Part shown: in pieces, positions 1 to 6,625 of the stretch
Position numbering within the stretch: the first letter of the stretch is position 1
Layout: each line of letters begins with the position of its first letter
NCBI GenBank assembly: GCA_023415395.1
Contig: JAEZKN010000472.1
Location: 1-7,029 of the forward strand
Length of the DNA: 7,029 nt
Direction of reading: 5' to 3'
Source: Actinomycetes bacterium
GTDB taxonomy: Bacteria > Actinomycetota > Actinomycetes > Propionibacteriales > Nocardioidaceae
Notes under the pieces: generated by a model
Told to the model about the DNA's origin: nothing
What the model saw: the letters and a program-made list of their open reading frames with translations, nothing else
Database searches by the model: none
Translations under genes and position numbers: made by a program

Positions 1-110
1 CCGTCGACGGTGGCGACCATGTTGACCCGCAGCCACGGGTCGTCGAGCGGCGCGTAGAGCGTCTGCAGGTCGGCGGGGTCGACGCCCTCGGGTCCGACGA
101 GGACCCTCAC
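1..110 (-). CDS. RibD C-terminal-type pyrimidine reductase family protein (N-terminal fragment)
   Basis: Only the first 36 codons are in the window; the gene runs off the left edge. The readable N-terminus ends in WLRVNMVATVDG, which matches the strand and loop that open the RibD C-terminal / dihydrofolate-reductase-like fold, where NAD(P)H-dependent pyrimidine or flavin-precursor reductases bind their substrate. Actinobacteria carry many stand-alone members of this family, and the exact substrate is usually unknown. The GTG start at 110 overlaps the TGA of the upstream gene as GTGA, so the two genes are probably translationally coupled. In-frame GTG codons at 113 and 119 are alternative starts. 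I am confident of the family but not of a role in riboflavin synthesis. Confidence 0.7.
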   Translation of the reverse strand, partial: MRVLVGPEGVDPADLQTLYAPLDDPWLRVNMVATVD

Positions 111-595
111 CACTCCCACCGCGCGACCCAGTACTGCACCCCGAAGGGGTCGGCCTCGTAGTCGATGCTCGCCGGCAGCCCGGCCGGCAGCAGCCGCCCG
201 AGCGCCGCGATGGCGTCGGTGTCGGCCCACAGCTCCCCCGCCAGGGTCAGGTCGAGGTCGGCCAGGGTCCCGGCCCGCAGCGCCGCACCCAGGGCGTCGT
301 CGAAGGCCAGCGCCCGCTCGTCGACGTGCCCGGGCGCCTTCTCGGTGCGCTTGGCCGACCCGTTGCCCACGGCGAGGTACGACGCACCCGGGGGCCGAGC
401 CGGTCGCGTCCCCAGGAGGTGCTCGGCGACCCGTCGCCCCTGCTCCGAGGCCAGCACGGTGACGTCCGCGGTGAGCCACCCCACGGCCTGCTCGCAGGCG
501 GTCCGGAGGTCCGCGACGGGGTCCTCGAGGCCGGCGTACTCCGGCAGCAGGGCGAGCACGCCCGGGACCAGCACCGCACGCGCGCCCGACGACAT
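107..595 (-). CDS. Class III extradiol dioxygenase subunit B-like protein, short form
   Basis: This is a 162-residue protein of an actinobacterial family annotated as class III extradiol dioxygenase B-like; a real dioxygenase activity has not been established for it as far as I know. The recognisable parts are the N-terminal LVPGVLALLPEYAG segment followed by DLRTAC, the central VGNGSAKRTEKAPG block (about 76-89), and the C-terminal YEADPFGVQYWVARW (about 146-160), which matches the family's DxPYGVxYFVAxW ending. The usual N-terminal CPHPPLL motif is absent, so the histidine that would be the metal ligand is missing. The protein is also shorter than the roughly 230-260 residues I recall for relatives. 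I chose the ATG at 595 because a TAnnnT hexamer lies 7 bases upstream, suiting a leaderless start; a TTG at 646 would add 17 unconserved residues. It is the first gene of a two-gene unit facing away from the TetR gene. Confidence 0.7.
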   Translation of the reverse strand: MSSGARAVLVPGVLALLPEYAGLEDPVADLRTACEQAVGWLTADVTVLASEQGRRVAEHLLGTRPARPPGASYLAVGNGSAKRTEKAPGHVDERALAFDDALGAALRAGTLADLDLTLAGELWADTDAIAALGRLLPAGLPASIDYEADPFGVQYWVARWEW

Positions 596-652
596 GAGCT
601 CGACATTAGCGATCGTCCGCGCATCGGACGGATTTGTGAGGTTCAATCAGCC
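596..652. promoter_or_regulatory. Divergent promoter region with a candidate TetR operator
   Basis: This 57-base gap separates the start codons of the minus-strand dioxygenase-like gene and the plus-strand TetR gene. It contains a perfect inverted repeat, CGTCCG-CGCAT-CGGACG, at 614-630. On the minus strand TAATGT (608 to 603) lies 7 bases before the ATG. On the plus strand TTCAAT (642-647) lies 5 bases before the ATG, and GAGG at 638-641 could act as a distant ribosome binding site. The inverted repeat sits in the spacer or -35 zone of both candidate promoters, the usual place for a TetR-family autoregulatory operator. The assignment is inference from position and symmetry; neither promoter has a convincing -35 box. 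Confidence 0.5.
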
Positions 653-1270
653 ATGTCCACATCACAGGACGAACCGCCCCGACGGGGGCGCGGCCGTCCC
701 CGCACCCCGGGAGCCGAGAAGCGGATCATCGACGCCGCGCTGGAGGAGTACGGCGAGCACGGCTGGTCGGGCTTCACGATGGACGGCGTCGCGCGCCGCG
801 CCGGCGTCGGCAAGTCCACGGTCTACCTGCGCTGGCAGGACAAGGACACCCTGCTCACCGACGCCGTGGGGACGGCGAGCGGGTCGCTGGGCGACGTCGA
901 CACCGGGTCGCTGCGCGGCGACCTGTGCCAGGTCGCCACCAACGTCTTCGAGCACTTCCTCCACCCCGCGGGCTGGGCGAGCCTGCGGATCCTCATCGAC
1001 ACCGCCGGCGCGCCCCGACCGCTGGGGCACTTCTCGGAGAAGGTCGGCGACGTCCAGGTCGAGAACTTCGAGCGGATCCTGGAGCGCGCGGTCGCGCGCG
1101 GCGAGGCCGTCGCCGGCATCTCCCCCAACGCCGTGGCGGAGTTCGTCTTCGGCGCCGTGGTCATGCAGGTGCTGGCGATCCGCTTCGAGAGCCAGGAGCT
1201 CACCGAGGACGAGATCAGCGAGCGCTCGACGAGCATCGTGGAGCTGGTGCTCAACGGGGTGCTGCGGTAG
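653..1270 (+). CDS. TetR/AcrR family transcriptional regulator
   Basis: This is a 205-residue one-component regulator. An arginine-rich N-terminal arm (RRGRGRPR, 10-17) precedes a typical TetR helix-turn-helix: AALEEYGEHGWSGFTMDGVARRAGVGKSTVYLRWQDKDTLL spans about 28-68, with FTMDGVA and VGKSTVYLRW as the recognition region. Residues from about 85 onward form the helical ligand-binding and dimerisation domain, most like the TetR_C_11 type. The ligand cannot be read from sequence. The ATG at 653 is preferred because upstream in-frame sequence runs into the divergent promoter and neighbouring gene. It is transcribed away from the dioxygenase-like/reductase pair, with a shared inverted repeat between them, so it probably represses itself and that pair. 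Its stop codon lies one base from the stop of the convergent amidase gene. Confidence 0.93.
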   Translation: MSTSQDEPPRRGRGRPRTPGAEKRIIDAALEEYGEHGWSGFTMDGVARRAGVGKSTVYLRWQDKDTLLTDAVGTASGSLGDVDTGSLRGDLCQVATNVFEHFLHPAGWASLRILIDTAGAPRPLGHFSEKVGDVQVENFERILERAVARGEAVAGISPNAVAEFVFGAVVMQVLAIRFESQELTEDEISERSTSIVELVLNGVLR

Positions 1271-1271
1271 G

Positions 1272-2309
1272 TCAGCGCAGGAAGCGGCGTACGCCGCCGA
1301 GCAGCGCGTCGGCGTAGCGCTGCCGCCCCTGTGGCGTGGTCATCCGGCGCGCGTCGCGGGTGTCGCGCATGTTGCCGAGCTCGACCATCACCGTCGGGAC
1401 GTCGGCCAGGTTGAGCGTCGCGAGGTCGGAGCGCACGTCGATCCCGTCGCCCCCGGCGATGTAGTTGGCCATCGGCAGCCGGTGGGCGCGCAGCGCCGCC
1501 TTCGTGTCGCGTGCCAGCCGCGTCGAGGCGCGGTGGATGTCGTGGGTCCACGGCCGCCGGTCGGCCGGGGCGATGACGTGGAAGCCGCGCGCACCGCGGG
1601 TGTACGACCCGTCGGCGTGGATGCTGATCTTGAGGTCCGCCGGGATCCGGTTGCCCTTGCGGCCGCGCGCGTCGACGCACGGCCCCCACCGGTCCTCGCG
1701 GTTGCTGTGCCGGGTCAGCACGACCCGGGCCCCCGCGTCCCGGAGCCGCTGCCGCAGCAGCTTCGCCACGACCCACGTGAAGGTCGCCTCTGCGTAGCCG
1801 CCGCTCGTCGCGGTGCCCGTGGTGTTGCACGGCTTGCGGGAGCCACCCGCTGGCACCAGCCGGTTGACCTTCCGCGGGAAGTTGCGGTTGCCGAGCTGGT
1901 GCCCGGGATCCACCACGACCACCTTCCCCGCGAGTGGTCCCTCGGTGGTCGAGGAGCGAGCCGAGGCGGCCCCTCCCTCGTCGGTCGAGTAGCGAGCGCC
2001 AGCGAGCGTATCGAGACCCGCCCCACCACCCCCGGTGGTTGAGGAAGGCGCGCTAGCGCCTGTCTCGAAACCACCCACCGGCCCCTCGACGGTCGAGGAA
2101 GGCACCGCCGCGCCACCGCCCCCGGTGGTTGAGGAAGGCGCGCTAGCGCCTGTCTCGAAACCACCCGCCGGCCCCTCGACGGTCGAGGAAGGCACCGCCG
2201 CGCCACCGCCCCCGGTGGTTGAGGAAGGCGCGCTAGCGCCTGTCTCGAAACCACCCACTGACCCCGGCACCGCCAGCACCAGCGCGAGCAGGAACGCCGC
2301 GAGGTTCAC
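1272..2309 (-). CDS. Secreted N-acetylmuramoyl-L-alanine amidase (Amidase_3) with repeat-built linker
   Basis: This 345-residue zinc amidase should cleave the MurNAc-L-alanine bond of peptidoglycan outside the membrane. The N-terminus (NLAAFLLALVLAVPGSVG) is a hydrophobic export signal. Residues 19-127 form a Gly/Ala/Ser/Thr/Pro-rich linker with three copies of a block starting GGFETGASAPSSTT; the first two copies are full 30-residue repeats. The catalytic domain (about 129-345) shows DPGH (His137), the Glu of GGYAEATFTW (Glu174), SIHADGS (His231) and the catalytic VELGN (Glu310). Cys161 and Cys211 match, from memory, cysteines of mycobacterial Rv3717 (Ami1), the closest known relative. The GTG at 2309 overlaps the TGA of the upstream epimerase as GTGA, indicating coupling. 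An ATG at 2345 would add two arginines before the signal but overlap 40 bases with the epimerase. The domain call is secure; the start is slightly uncertain. Confidence 0.93.
   Translation of the reverse strand: MNLAAFLLALVLAVPGSVGGFETGASAPSSTTGGGGAAVPSSTVEGPAGGFETGASAPSSTTGGGGAAVPSSTVEGPVGGFETGASAPSSTTGGGGAGLDTLAGARYSTDEGGAASARSSTTEGPLAGKVVVVDPGHQLGNRNFPRKVNRLVPAGGSRKPCNTTGTATSGGYAEATFTWVVAKLLRQRLRDAGARVVLTRHSNREDRWGPCVDARGRKGNRIPADLKISIHADGSYTRGARGFHVIAPADRRPWTHDIHRASTRLARDTKAALRAHRLPMANYIAGGDGIDVRSDLATLNLADVPTVMVELGNMRDTRDARRMTTPQGRQRYADALLGGVRRFLR
1944..1969. repeat. Degenerate palindromic repeat arm within the amidase linker
   Basis: The segment begins GGTGGTCGAGGAGCGAGC, the left arm of the palindrome family seen more completely at 1983-2018 and 2034-2255. 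No matching right arm follows, so it looks like an eroded copy. It encodes part of the Ser/Thr/Ala-rich linker of the amidase (about residues 114-122) just before the catalytic domain. Confidence 0.45.
1983..2018. repeat. Palindromic repeat, GGTCGAG...CGAGACC type, inside the amidase gene
   Basis: This 36-base element has arms GGTCGA and TCGAGACC flanking AGCGAGCGCCAGCGAGCG. The right arm carries an extra dinucleotide relative to the left, as in the three 42-base copies further on, so it appears to be a sequence variant of the same family. From memory, similar elements occur in intergenic regions of Nocardioides genomes. Here it is translated in frame as part of the linker (LDTLAGARYSTD). Confidence 0.6.
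2034..2255. repeat. 90-base tandem repeat carrying three identical 42-base palindromes
   Basis: Palindromes lie at 2034-2075, 2124-2165 and 2214-2255, exactly 90 bases apart. Each reads GGTGGTT-GAG-GA-AGGCGC-GCTA-GCGCCT-GT-CTC-GA-AACCACC. This gives a 7-base outer stem, a 2-base bulge on the 3' side, a 3-base stem, a 2x2 internal loop, a 6-base stem and a 4-base loop. The two full units (2034-2123 and 2124-2213) differ at one base (A2077 versus G2167). The remainder of each unit holds a shorter palindrome, CCTCGAC-G-GTCGAGG (2084-2098 in the first). Because 90 is divisible by three and no frame has a stop, the array is read through as a 30-residue protein repeat of the amidase linker. The structure resembles REP or MITE elements; no transposase is nearby. 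Confidence 0.85.
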
Positions 2310-3310
2310 TCGTACCCCAGGATCTCCTGGCGCTTCTCGCCCCACGCCAGGGCCGACCCGATCGCGTCCTCGAGCGAGAGCTCGGTGCGCCAGTCCAGCA
2401 GCTCGGCCGAGCGGTCGACGTTGGCGAACGCCCCGACCGCGTCGCCGGGCCGCGGCGGCGCCTCCCGCACCGGCACCTCCTGGCCGAAGACGTTCTGGAA
2501 CGCCGTGACGAGCTCGCGCACCGTCACGCCCTCACCGGTGCCGACGTTGATGATCACGCTCGGCGTTCCGGCTGCCGCGATCACCTCGTCGAACGCCTCG
2601 ATGGCCCGCACGTGAGCGCGCGCGAGGTCCCACACGTGGATGTAGTCGCGGATGCCGGTGCCGTCGCGGGTCGGGTGGTCCACGCCGGTGATCGTGAAGG
2701 CGTCCTTCTGCCCGCGCGCCGCCATCACCAGCTGGCCCAGCACGTGCGAGGGCTCCTTGGCGTAGATGCCCGACTCGAGGTCCGGGTCGGAGCCGATCGG
2801 GTTGAAGTAGCGCAGGATGATCGCGCGCAGGTCGGTCGCGACGGCCATGTCCTGGAGGACCTGCTCCATCATCCGCTTCGTGCGCGCGTACGGCGAGGGC
2901 GGATCGAGCGCGTCCTCCTCGGTGACCTCGAAGTCGTCCTTCATGGCATACAGCGACGCCGAGGAGGAGAAGAGCACCCGCGGCTTGCCCAGGGCGTTCA
3001 GCTCGTCGAAGAGCTCCAGGGACTTCGCGACGTTGTCGCGGTAGTACTCGTAAGGCTTCTCCACCGACTCCGGCACGACGATCCGGGCGGCCATGTGGAT
3101 CGTGGCCTCGATGTCGGGGTGCTCGTCGACCACCCGGCGCAGCAGCGCCCGGTCGGCGATGTCGCCCTCGTAGAAGATCCGGTCCTTGACGAACACGAGG
3201 GGGCCCGTGAGCAGCGAGTCGAGGATGACCGGCGTGTGCCCGGCCTCCTCGAGCGCCTTGGCCGTGGTGGATCCGATGTACCCGGCGCCGCCGGTCACGA
3301 GAACCTTCAT
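2306..3310 (-). CDS. GalE-like UDP-hexose 4-epimerase (SDR extended), possibly N-acetylhexosamine-active
   Basis: This 334-residue cytoplasmic enzyme is close to the usual GalE length of about 338. It shows the NAD-binding GGAGYIG (7-13), Asp31 at the end of the second strand, SSSAS (catalytic Ser117), the YARTK motif (Tyr141, Lys145), RYFNPIG (167-173) and DGTGIRDYIHVWDLA (216-230). Two differences from textbook GalE stand out. The GLKAVGES segment is replaced by AARIVVPES, so the conserved lysine is lost. The position of E. coli Tyr299 is Ala294 by ungapped alignment of the PGD-containing segment. A small residue there is known to admit N-acetylated sugars, so UDP-GlcNAc/UDP-GalNAc epimerisation is a reasonable inference. 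It heads a two-gene unit with the amidase. The start has a -10-like GATACT 6 bases upstream, suggesting a leaderless mRNA. Confidence 0.88.
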   Translation of the reverse strand: MKVLVTGGAGYIGSTTAKALEEAGHTPVILDSLLTGPLVFVKDRIFYEGDIADRALLRRVVDEHPDIEATIHMAARIVVPESVEKPYEYYRDNVAKSLELFDELNALGKPRVLFSSSASLYAMKDDFEVTEEDALDPPSPYARTKRMMEQVLQDMAVATDLRAIILRYFNPIGSDPDLESGIYAKEPSHVLGQLVMAARGQKDAFTITGVDHPTRDGTGIRDYIHVWDLARAHVRAIEAFDEVIAAAGTPSVIINVGTGEGVTVRELVTAFQNVFGQEVPVREAPPRPGDAVGAFANVDRSAELLDWRTELSLEDAIGSALAWGEKRQEILGYE

Positions 3311-3331
3311 GGCCTCAGTATCCTCCGCCAC
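3311..3331. promoter_or_regulatory. 21-base bidirectional promoter between two epimerase genes
   Basis: The whole gap between two divergent ATG codons is 21 bases. On the plus strand TATCCT (3319-3324) lies 7 bases before the ATG at 3332. On the minus strand GATACT (3322 to 3317) lies 6 bases before the ATG at 3310. The two hexamers overlap within AGTATCCT, the most AT-rich spot in the gap. With standard -10 spacing both transcripts would start at or next to the start codon, so both would be leaderless. Any -35 elements must lie inside the opposite coding region; none is convincing. A G-rich stretch, GGAGG, lies 11 bases before the minus-strand ATG and could be an alternative ribosome binding site. 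Confidence 0.5.
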
Positions 3332-4303
3332 ATGAGCTGGCTGGTCACAGGTGGGGCGGGATACATCGGATCGCACGTGGTGCACGCGCTGCTCGACGCC
3401 GGCATGGAGCCGGTGGTGCTCGACAACCTCGCTGCCGGCGACGCGGACTTCGTGCCGGCGCACGTGCCCTTCGTCCAGGCCTCGCTGCTGGACCAGGAGG
3501 CCGTGGCCCGGGCGATCCGCACCCACGGCGTCGAGGGCGTCATCCACCTGGCCGGCTTCAAGTACGCCGGGGTCTCCGTCTCGAAGCCGCTGGAGACCTA
3601 CGACCAGAACGTGAACGGCACCATCCGCCTGCTCCGGGCCATGGACGAGGCCGATGTCCGGCCGATCGTCTTCTCCTCCAGCGCCGCCACGTACGGCACG
3701 CCGGACGTCGACCTGGTGACCGAGGAGACGCCCACGACGCCCGAGTCGCCGTACGGCGAGAGCAAGCTCATCGGCGAGTGGCTCCTGCGCGACGCCGGTC
3801 GCGCCCACGGCTTCCGGCACACGTCGCTGCGCTACTTCAACGTCGTCGGCTCGGGACGGCCGGACCTCTACGACCGGAGCCCGCACAACCTCTTCCCCCT
3901 GGTGTTCGACGCCCTGGTCGAGGGGCGCACGCCCGCCATCTTCGGCGAGGACTACCCCACCCCGGACGGCACCTGCGTCCGCGACTACGTCCACGTGGCC
4001 GACCTCGCCCGCACCCACGTCGTCGCCGCCCGCAAGCTCCTCGCCGGCGAGCCGCTGGAGCCGGTCTACAACCTGGGCAGCGGCGCGGGCGTCTCGGTGC
4101 GCCAGATCATGGACACCATCCGCGACGTGACCGGCATCGACTTCGAGCCGGAGGTCCGCGAGCGGCGGCCGGGCGACCCGGCCCGCATCGTCGCGAGCGG
4201 CGACCTCGCCGCCCGCGACCTCGACTGGGAGATGACCCACGACCTCAGGTCGATGGTCGCGAGCGCCTGGGAGGCGCGCTCCCGCACCGATCGCGCCCGC
4301 TGA
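3332..4303 (+). CDS. galE: UDP-glucose 4-epimerase (GalE)
   Basis: This 323-residue SDR epimerase interconverts UDP-glucose and UDP-galactose with bound NAD. Visible motifs are GGAGYIGS (7-14), Asp31, GFKYAGVSVSKP (75-86, matching the conserved lysine-containing GLKAVGES region), NVNGT (93-97), FSSSAATYG (114-122, Ser117), YGESK (Tyr141, Lys145), RYFNVVGS (167-174) and the strong family signature DYPTPDGTCVRDYVHVADLA (207-226). The residue at the E. coli Tyr299 position is Ile286, so substrate preference between plain and N-acetyl sugars is uncertain. It is more canonical than the divergent paralogue at 2306-3310. The ATG at 3332 is preferred because GGAGYIG begins six residues in, as usual. 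It is followed after 39 bases by the dehydratase pair on the same strand. Confidence 0.92.
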   Translation: MSWLVTGGAGYIGSHVVHALLDAGMEPVVLDNLAAGDADFVPAHVPFVQASLLDQEAVARAIRTHGVEGVIHLAGFKYAGVSVSKPLETYDQNVNGTIRLLRAMDEADVRPIVFSSSAATYGTPDVDLVTEETPTTPESPYGESKLIGEWLLRDAGRAHGFRHTSLRYFNVVGSGRPDLYDRSPHNLFPLVFDALVEGRTPAIFGEDYPTPDGTCVRDYVHVADLARTHVVAARKLLAGEPLEPVYNLGSGAGVSVRQIMDTIRDVTGIDFEPEVRERRPGDPARIVASGDLAARDLDWEMTHDLRSMVASAWEARSRTDRAR

Positions 4304-4342
4304 GTCCGCTGAGACCGCCAAGATCACTGGCACAATCCGTCC
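4304..4342 (+). promoter_or_regulatory. Candidate leaderless promoter for the gmd pair
   Basis: This 39-base gap between the galE stop and the next ATG has no Shine-Dalgarno-like purine run near the start codon. CACAAT at 4331-4336 has the conserved A and T of an actinobacterial -10 and lies exactly 6 bases before the ATG, placing the transcript start on the A of ATG. No clear -35 is seen 17 bases further up. The gap also holds two copies of CCGCTGAG (4298-4305 and 4307-4314), the first overlapping the galE stop codon. Confidence 0.4.
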
Positions 4343-5323
<981 letters not shown>

Positions 5324-5327
5324 GACC

Positions 5328-6296
5328 GTGACCCGAGCTGGACGAGCGTTCGTCACCGGCATCGGCGGCCAGGACGGCGCCTACCTGGCGCAGCGACTGC
5401 TCGCCGACGGGGTCGAGGTGCACGCGCTGGCTCACGACGCCGAGCCCCTCCCGGACCTGCCGGGCGTCGAGCTGCACAGTGGGGACCTCACCGCGGTCGA
5501 GGAGGTCCGCCGGCTGCTGGTCGACCTGGCCCCGGACGAGGTCTACAACCTGGCCGCGCTGAGCTCGGTCGCCCGGTCCTGGGAGCAGCCCGACCTCACC
5601 GCGCGGGTCAACGGCCTCGCCGCCGCGGCGCTTCTCGAGTCGGCCTGGCTGACCCAGGAGAAGCACGGTCGCCCGGTCCGCTTCGTCCAGGCGTCCAGCG
5701 CGGAGATCTTCGGCGAGCCCGACCGCTCCCCCCAGGACGAGGCCACCCCGGTGCGGCCGGTGAACCCGTATGGCGCGGCCAAGGCCTACGCGCACCTGAT
5801 GGTGGACGTCTACCGCCGGCGCGACCTGCACGCCGTGAGCGCGATCCTCTACAACCACGAGTCGCCGTTGCGGCCCGACCACTTCGTCACCCGCAAGATC
5901 ACCTCGACGGTCGCCGCGATCGCCCAGGGCCGAGCGGACGTCCTCGCCCTGGGCAACCTCGACGCGCGGCGCGACTGGGGCTGGGCCCCGGACTACGTGG
6001 ACGCGATGATCCGAGCGGCGCGGTCCGACCGCGCCGCCGACTACGTCGTGGCGACCGGCGTCGCCCACTCGGTGCGCGACTTCGTCGCCAGCGCCTTCGC
6101 ACACGCCGGGATCGAGGACTGGACCGACCACGTCGTCGTCGACCCGGAGTTCGTCAGACCGGCCGACCCCACCGAGCTCGTCGGCGACGCGTCTCGCGCG
6201 CGTGACGAGCTCGGCTGGAGACCGACGGTCGCCTTCGAGGAGCTCATCGGGCGGATGGTCGACGCCGACCTCAGCGGTCAGCAGCAGCGCCCGTAG
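5328..6296 (+). CDS. Second, divergent GDP-mannose 4,6-dehydratase-like protein
   Basis: This 322-residue paralogue of the preceding gene aligns along its whole length, at something under half identity by eye. The catalytic set is kept: GIGGQDG (11-17, still GxxGxxG), QASSAEIFG (Ser124, Glu126), YGAAK (Tyr148, Lys152), NHESP (176-180), FVTRKI (186-191) and GNLDARRDWGW (209-219). It differs where substrate and cofactor are recognised. The loop after the second strand is only LAHDAEPLPDLPG with no arginine, NHESPRRG becomes NHESPLRP, and the RPAEVD segment becomes RPADPT. It may use a different cofactor or sugar, or pair with its neighbour. The GTG at 5328 lies 4 bases after the upstream TGA, so translation is probably coupled. 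Its last 19 bases overlap the convergent cupin gene. Confidence 0.85.
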   Translation: MTRAGRAFVTGIGGQDGAYLAQRLLADGVEVHALAHDAEPLPDLPGVELHSGDLTAVEEVRRLLVDLAPDEVYNLAALSSVARSWEQPDLTARVNGLAAAALLESAWLTQEKHGRPVRFVQASSAEIFGEPDRSPQDEATPVRPVNPYGAAKAYAHLMVDVYRRRDLHAVSAILYNHESPLRPDHFVTRKITSTVAAIAQGRADVLALGNLDARRDWGWAPDYVDAMIRAARSDRAADYVVATGVAHSVRDFVASAFAHAGIEDWTDHVVVDPEFVRPADPTELVGDASRARDELGWRPTVAFEELIGRMVDADLSGQQQRP

Positions 6297-6625
6297 TCGT
6301 CCTCGAGGCGGGTGATGTCGTCCTCACCGGTGTACTCCCCGCGCTGGACCTCGATGATGACGAGCTCCTCGTCCTGCTCGTTCATGATCCGGTGGGCGGC
6401 TCCGAGCGGCACCTCGACGCAGTCGCCCGGTCCGGCGTACGACGTCATGCCCTCGAGCACGCAGCTGGCCTTGCCGGCGACGATCACCCAGTGCTCGGCA
6501 CGGTGCTCGTGGGTCTGGTAGGACAGCCGCTGGTGCGGCAGCACCCGGATCCGCTTGACCTTGTAGCCGGGCGCCTCGTCCAGGACCTCCCACGATCCCC
6601 ACGGACGCACCTCGAACTCACCCAT
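6278..6625 (-). CDS. Stand-alone phosphomannose isomerase type II C-terminal cupin
   Basis: This 115-residue single-domain protein corresponds to the C-terminal isomerase domain of bifunctional ManC/AlgA-type enzymes, which interconverts fructose-6-phosphate and mannose-6-phosphate. It opens with VRPWGSWEVL (6-15) and contains YKVKRIRVLP (21-30). The first cupin motif is HEHRAEH (His39, His41, Glu44) with Gly51; the second is G67-x5-P73-x-G75-x2-H78-x3-N82, giving a complete metal site. It ends in the family pattern IEVQRGEYTGEDDITRLEDDYGR plus an unusual terminal Cys-Cys (that ending spans 91-115). No nucleotidyltransferase domain is attached. Isomerase activity for such short forms is not assured; a regulatory or other sugar-phosphate role is possible. 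The ATG at 6625 is preceded by a GGGGGG run 6 bases upstream. Its context beside two Gmd genes fits GDP-mannose supply. Confidence 0.88.
   Translation of the reverse strand: MGEFEVRPWGSWEVLDEAPGYKVKRIRVLPHQRLSYQTHEHRAEHWVIVAGKASCVLEGMTSYAGPGDCVEVPLGAAHRIMNEQDEELVIIEVQRGEYTGEDDITRLEDDYGRCC

Noticed and set aside
596..646. TTG start at 646 for the dioxygenase-like protein
   Set aside because: It would add 17 residues with no family likeness, run through the inverted repeat, and leave no promoter space; ATG 595 has a well-placed TAATGT.
326..652. An N-terminal extension of the TetR protein back to 326
   Set aside because: The added sequence is antisense to the dioxygenase-like gene, and the TetR arm and helix-turn-helix are complete from ATG 653.
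165..2042. A 625-codon open frame on the plus strand spanning the dioxygenase-like, TetR and amidase genes
   Set aside because: It is low-complexity Arg/Ser/Ala/Pro sequence lying antisense or out of frame to three recognisable genes; such frames are common at this GC content.
2034..2255. A CRISPR array
   Set aside because: There are only three repeats, the 48-base intervals are themselves near-identical rather than unique spacers, the region is coding, and no cas gene is present.
2034..2255. A transcription terminator formed by the 42-base hairpins
   Set aside because: No T-run follows the stems on either strand, and the three copies lie inside a reading frame that continues into an intact catalytic domain.
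2310..2345. ATG at 2345 as the amidase start
   Set aside because: It needs a 40-base overlap with the epimerase, whereas GTG 2309 gives the usual GTGA junction. It is not excluded, since it would add charge before the signal peptide.
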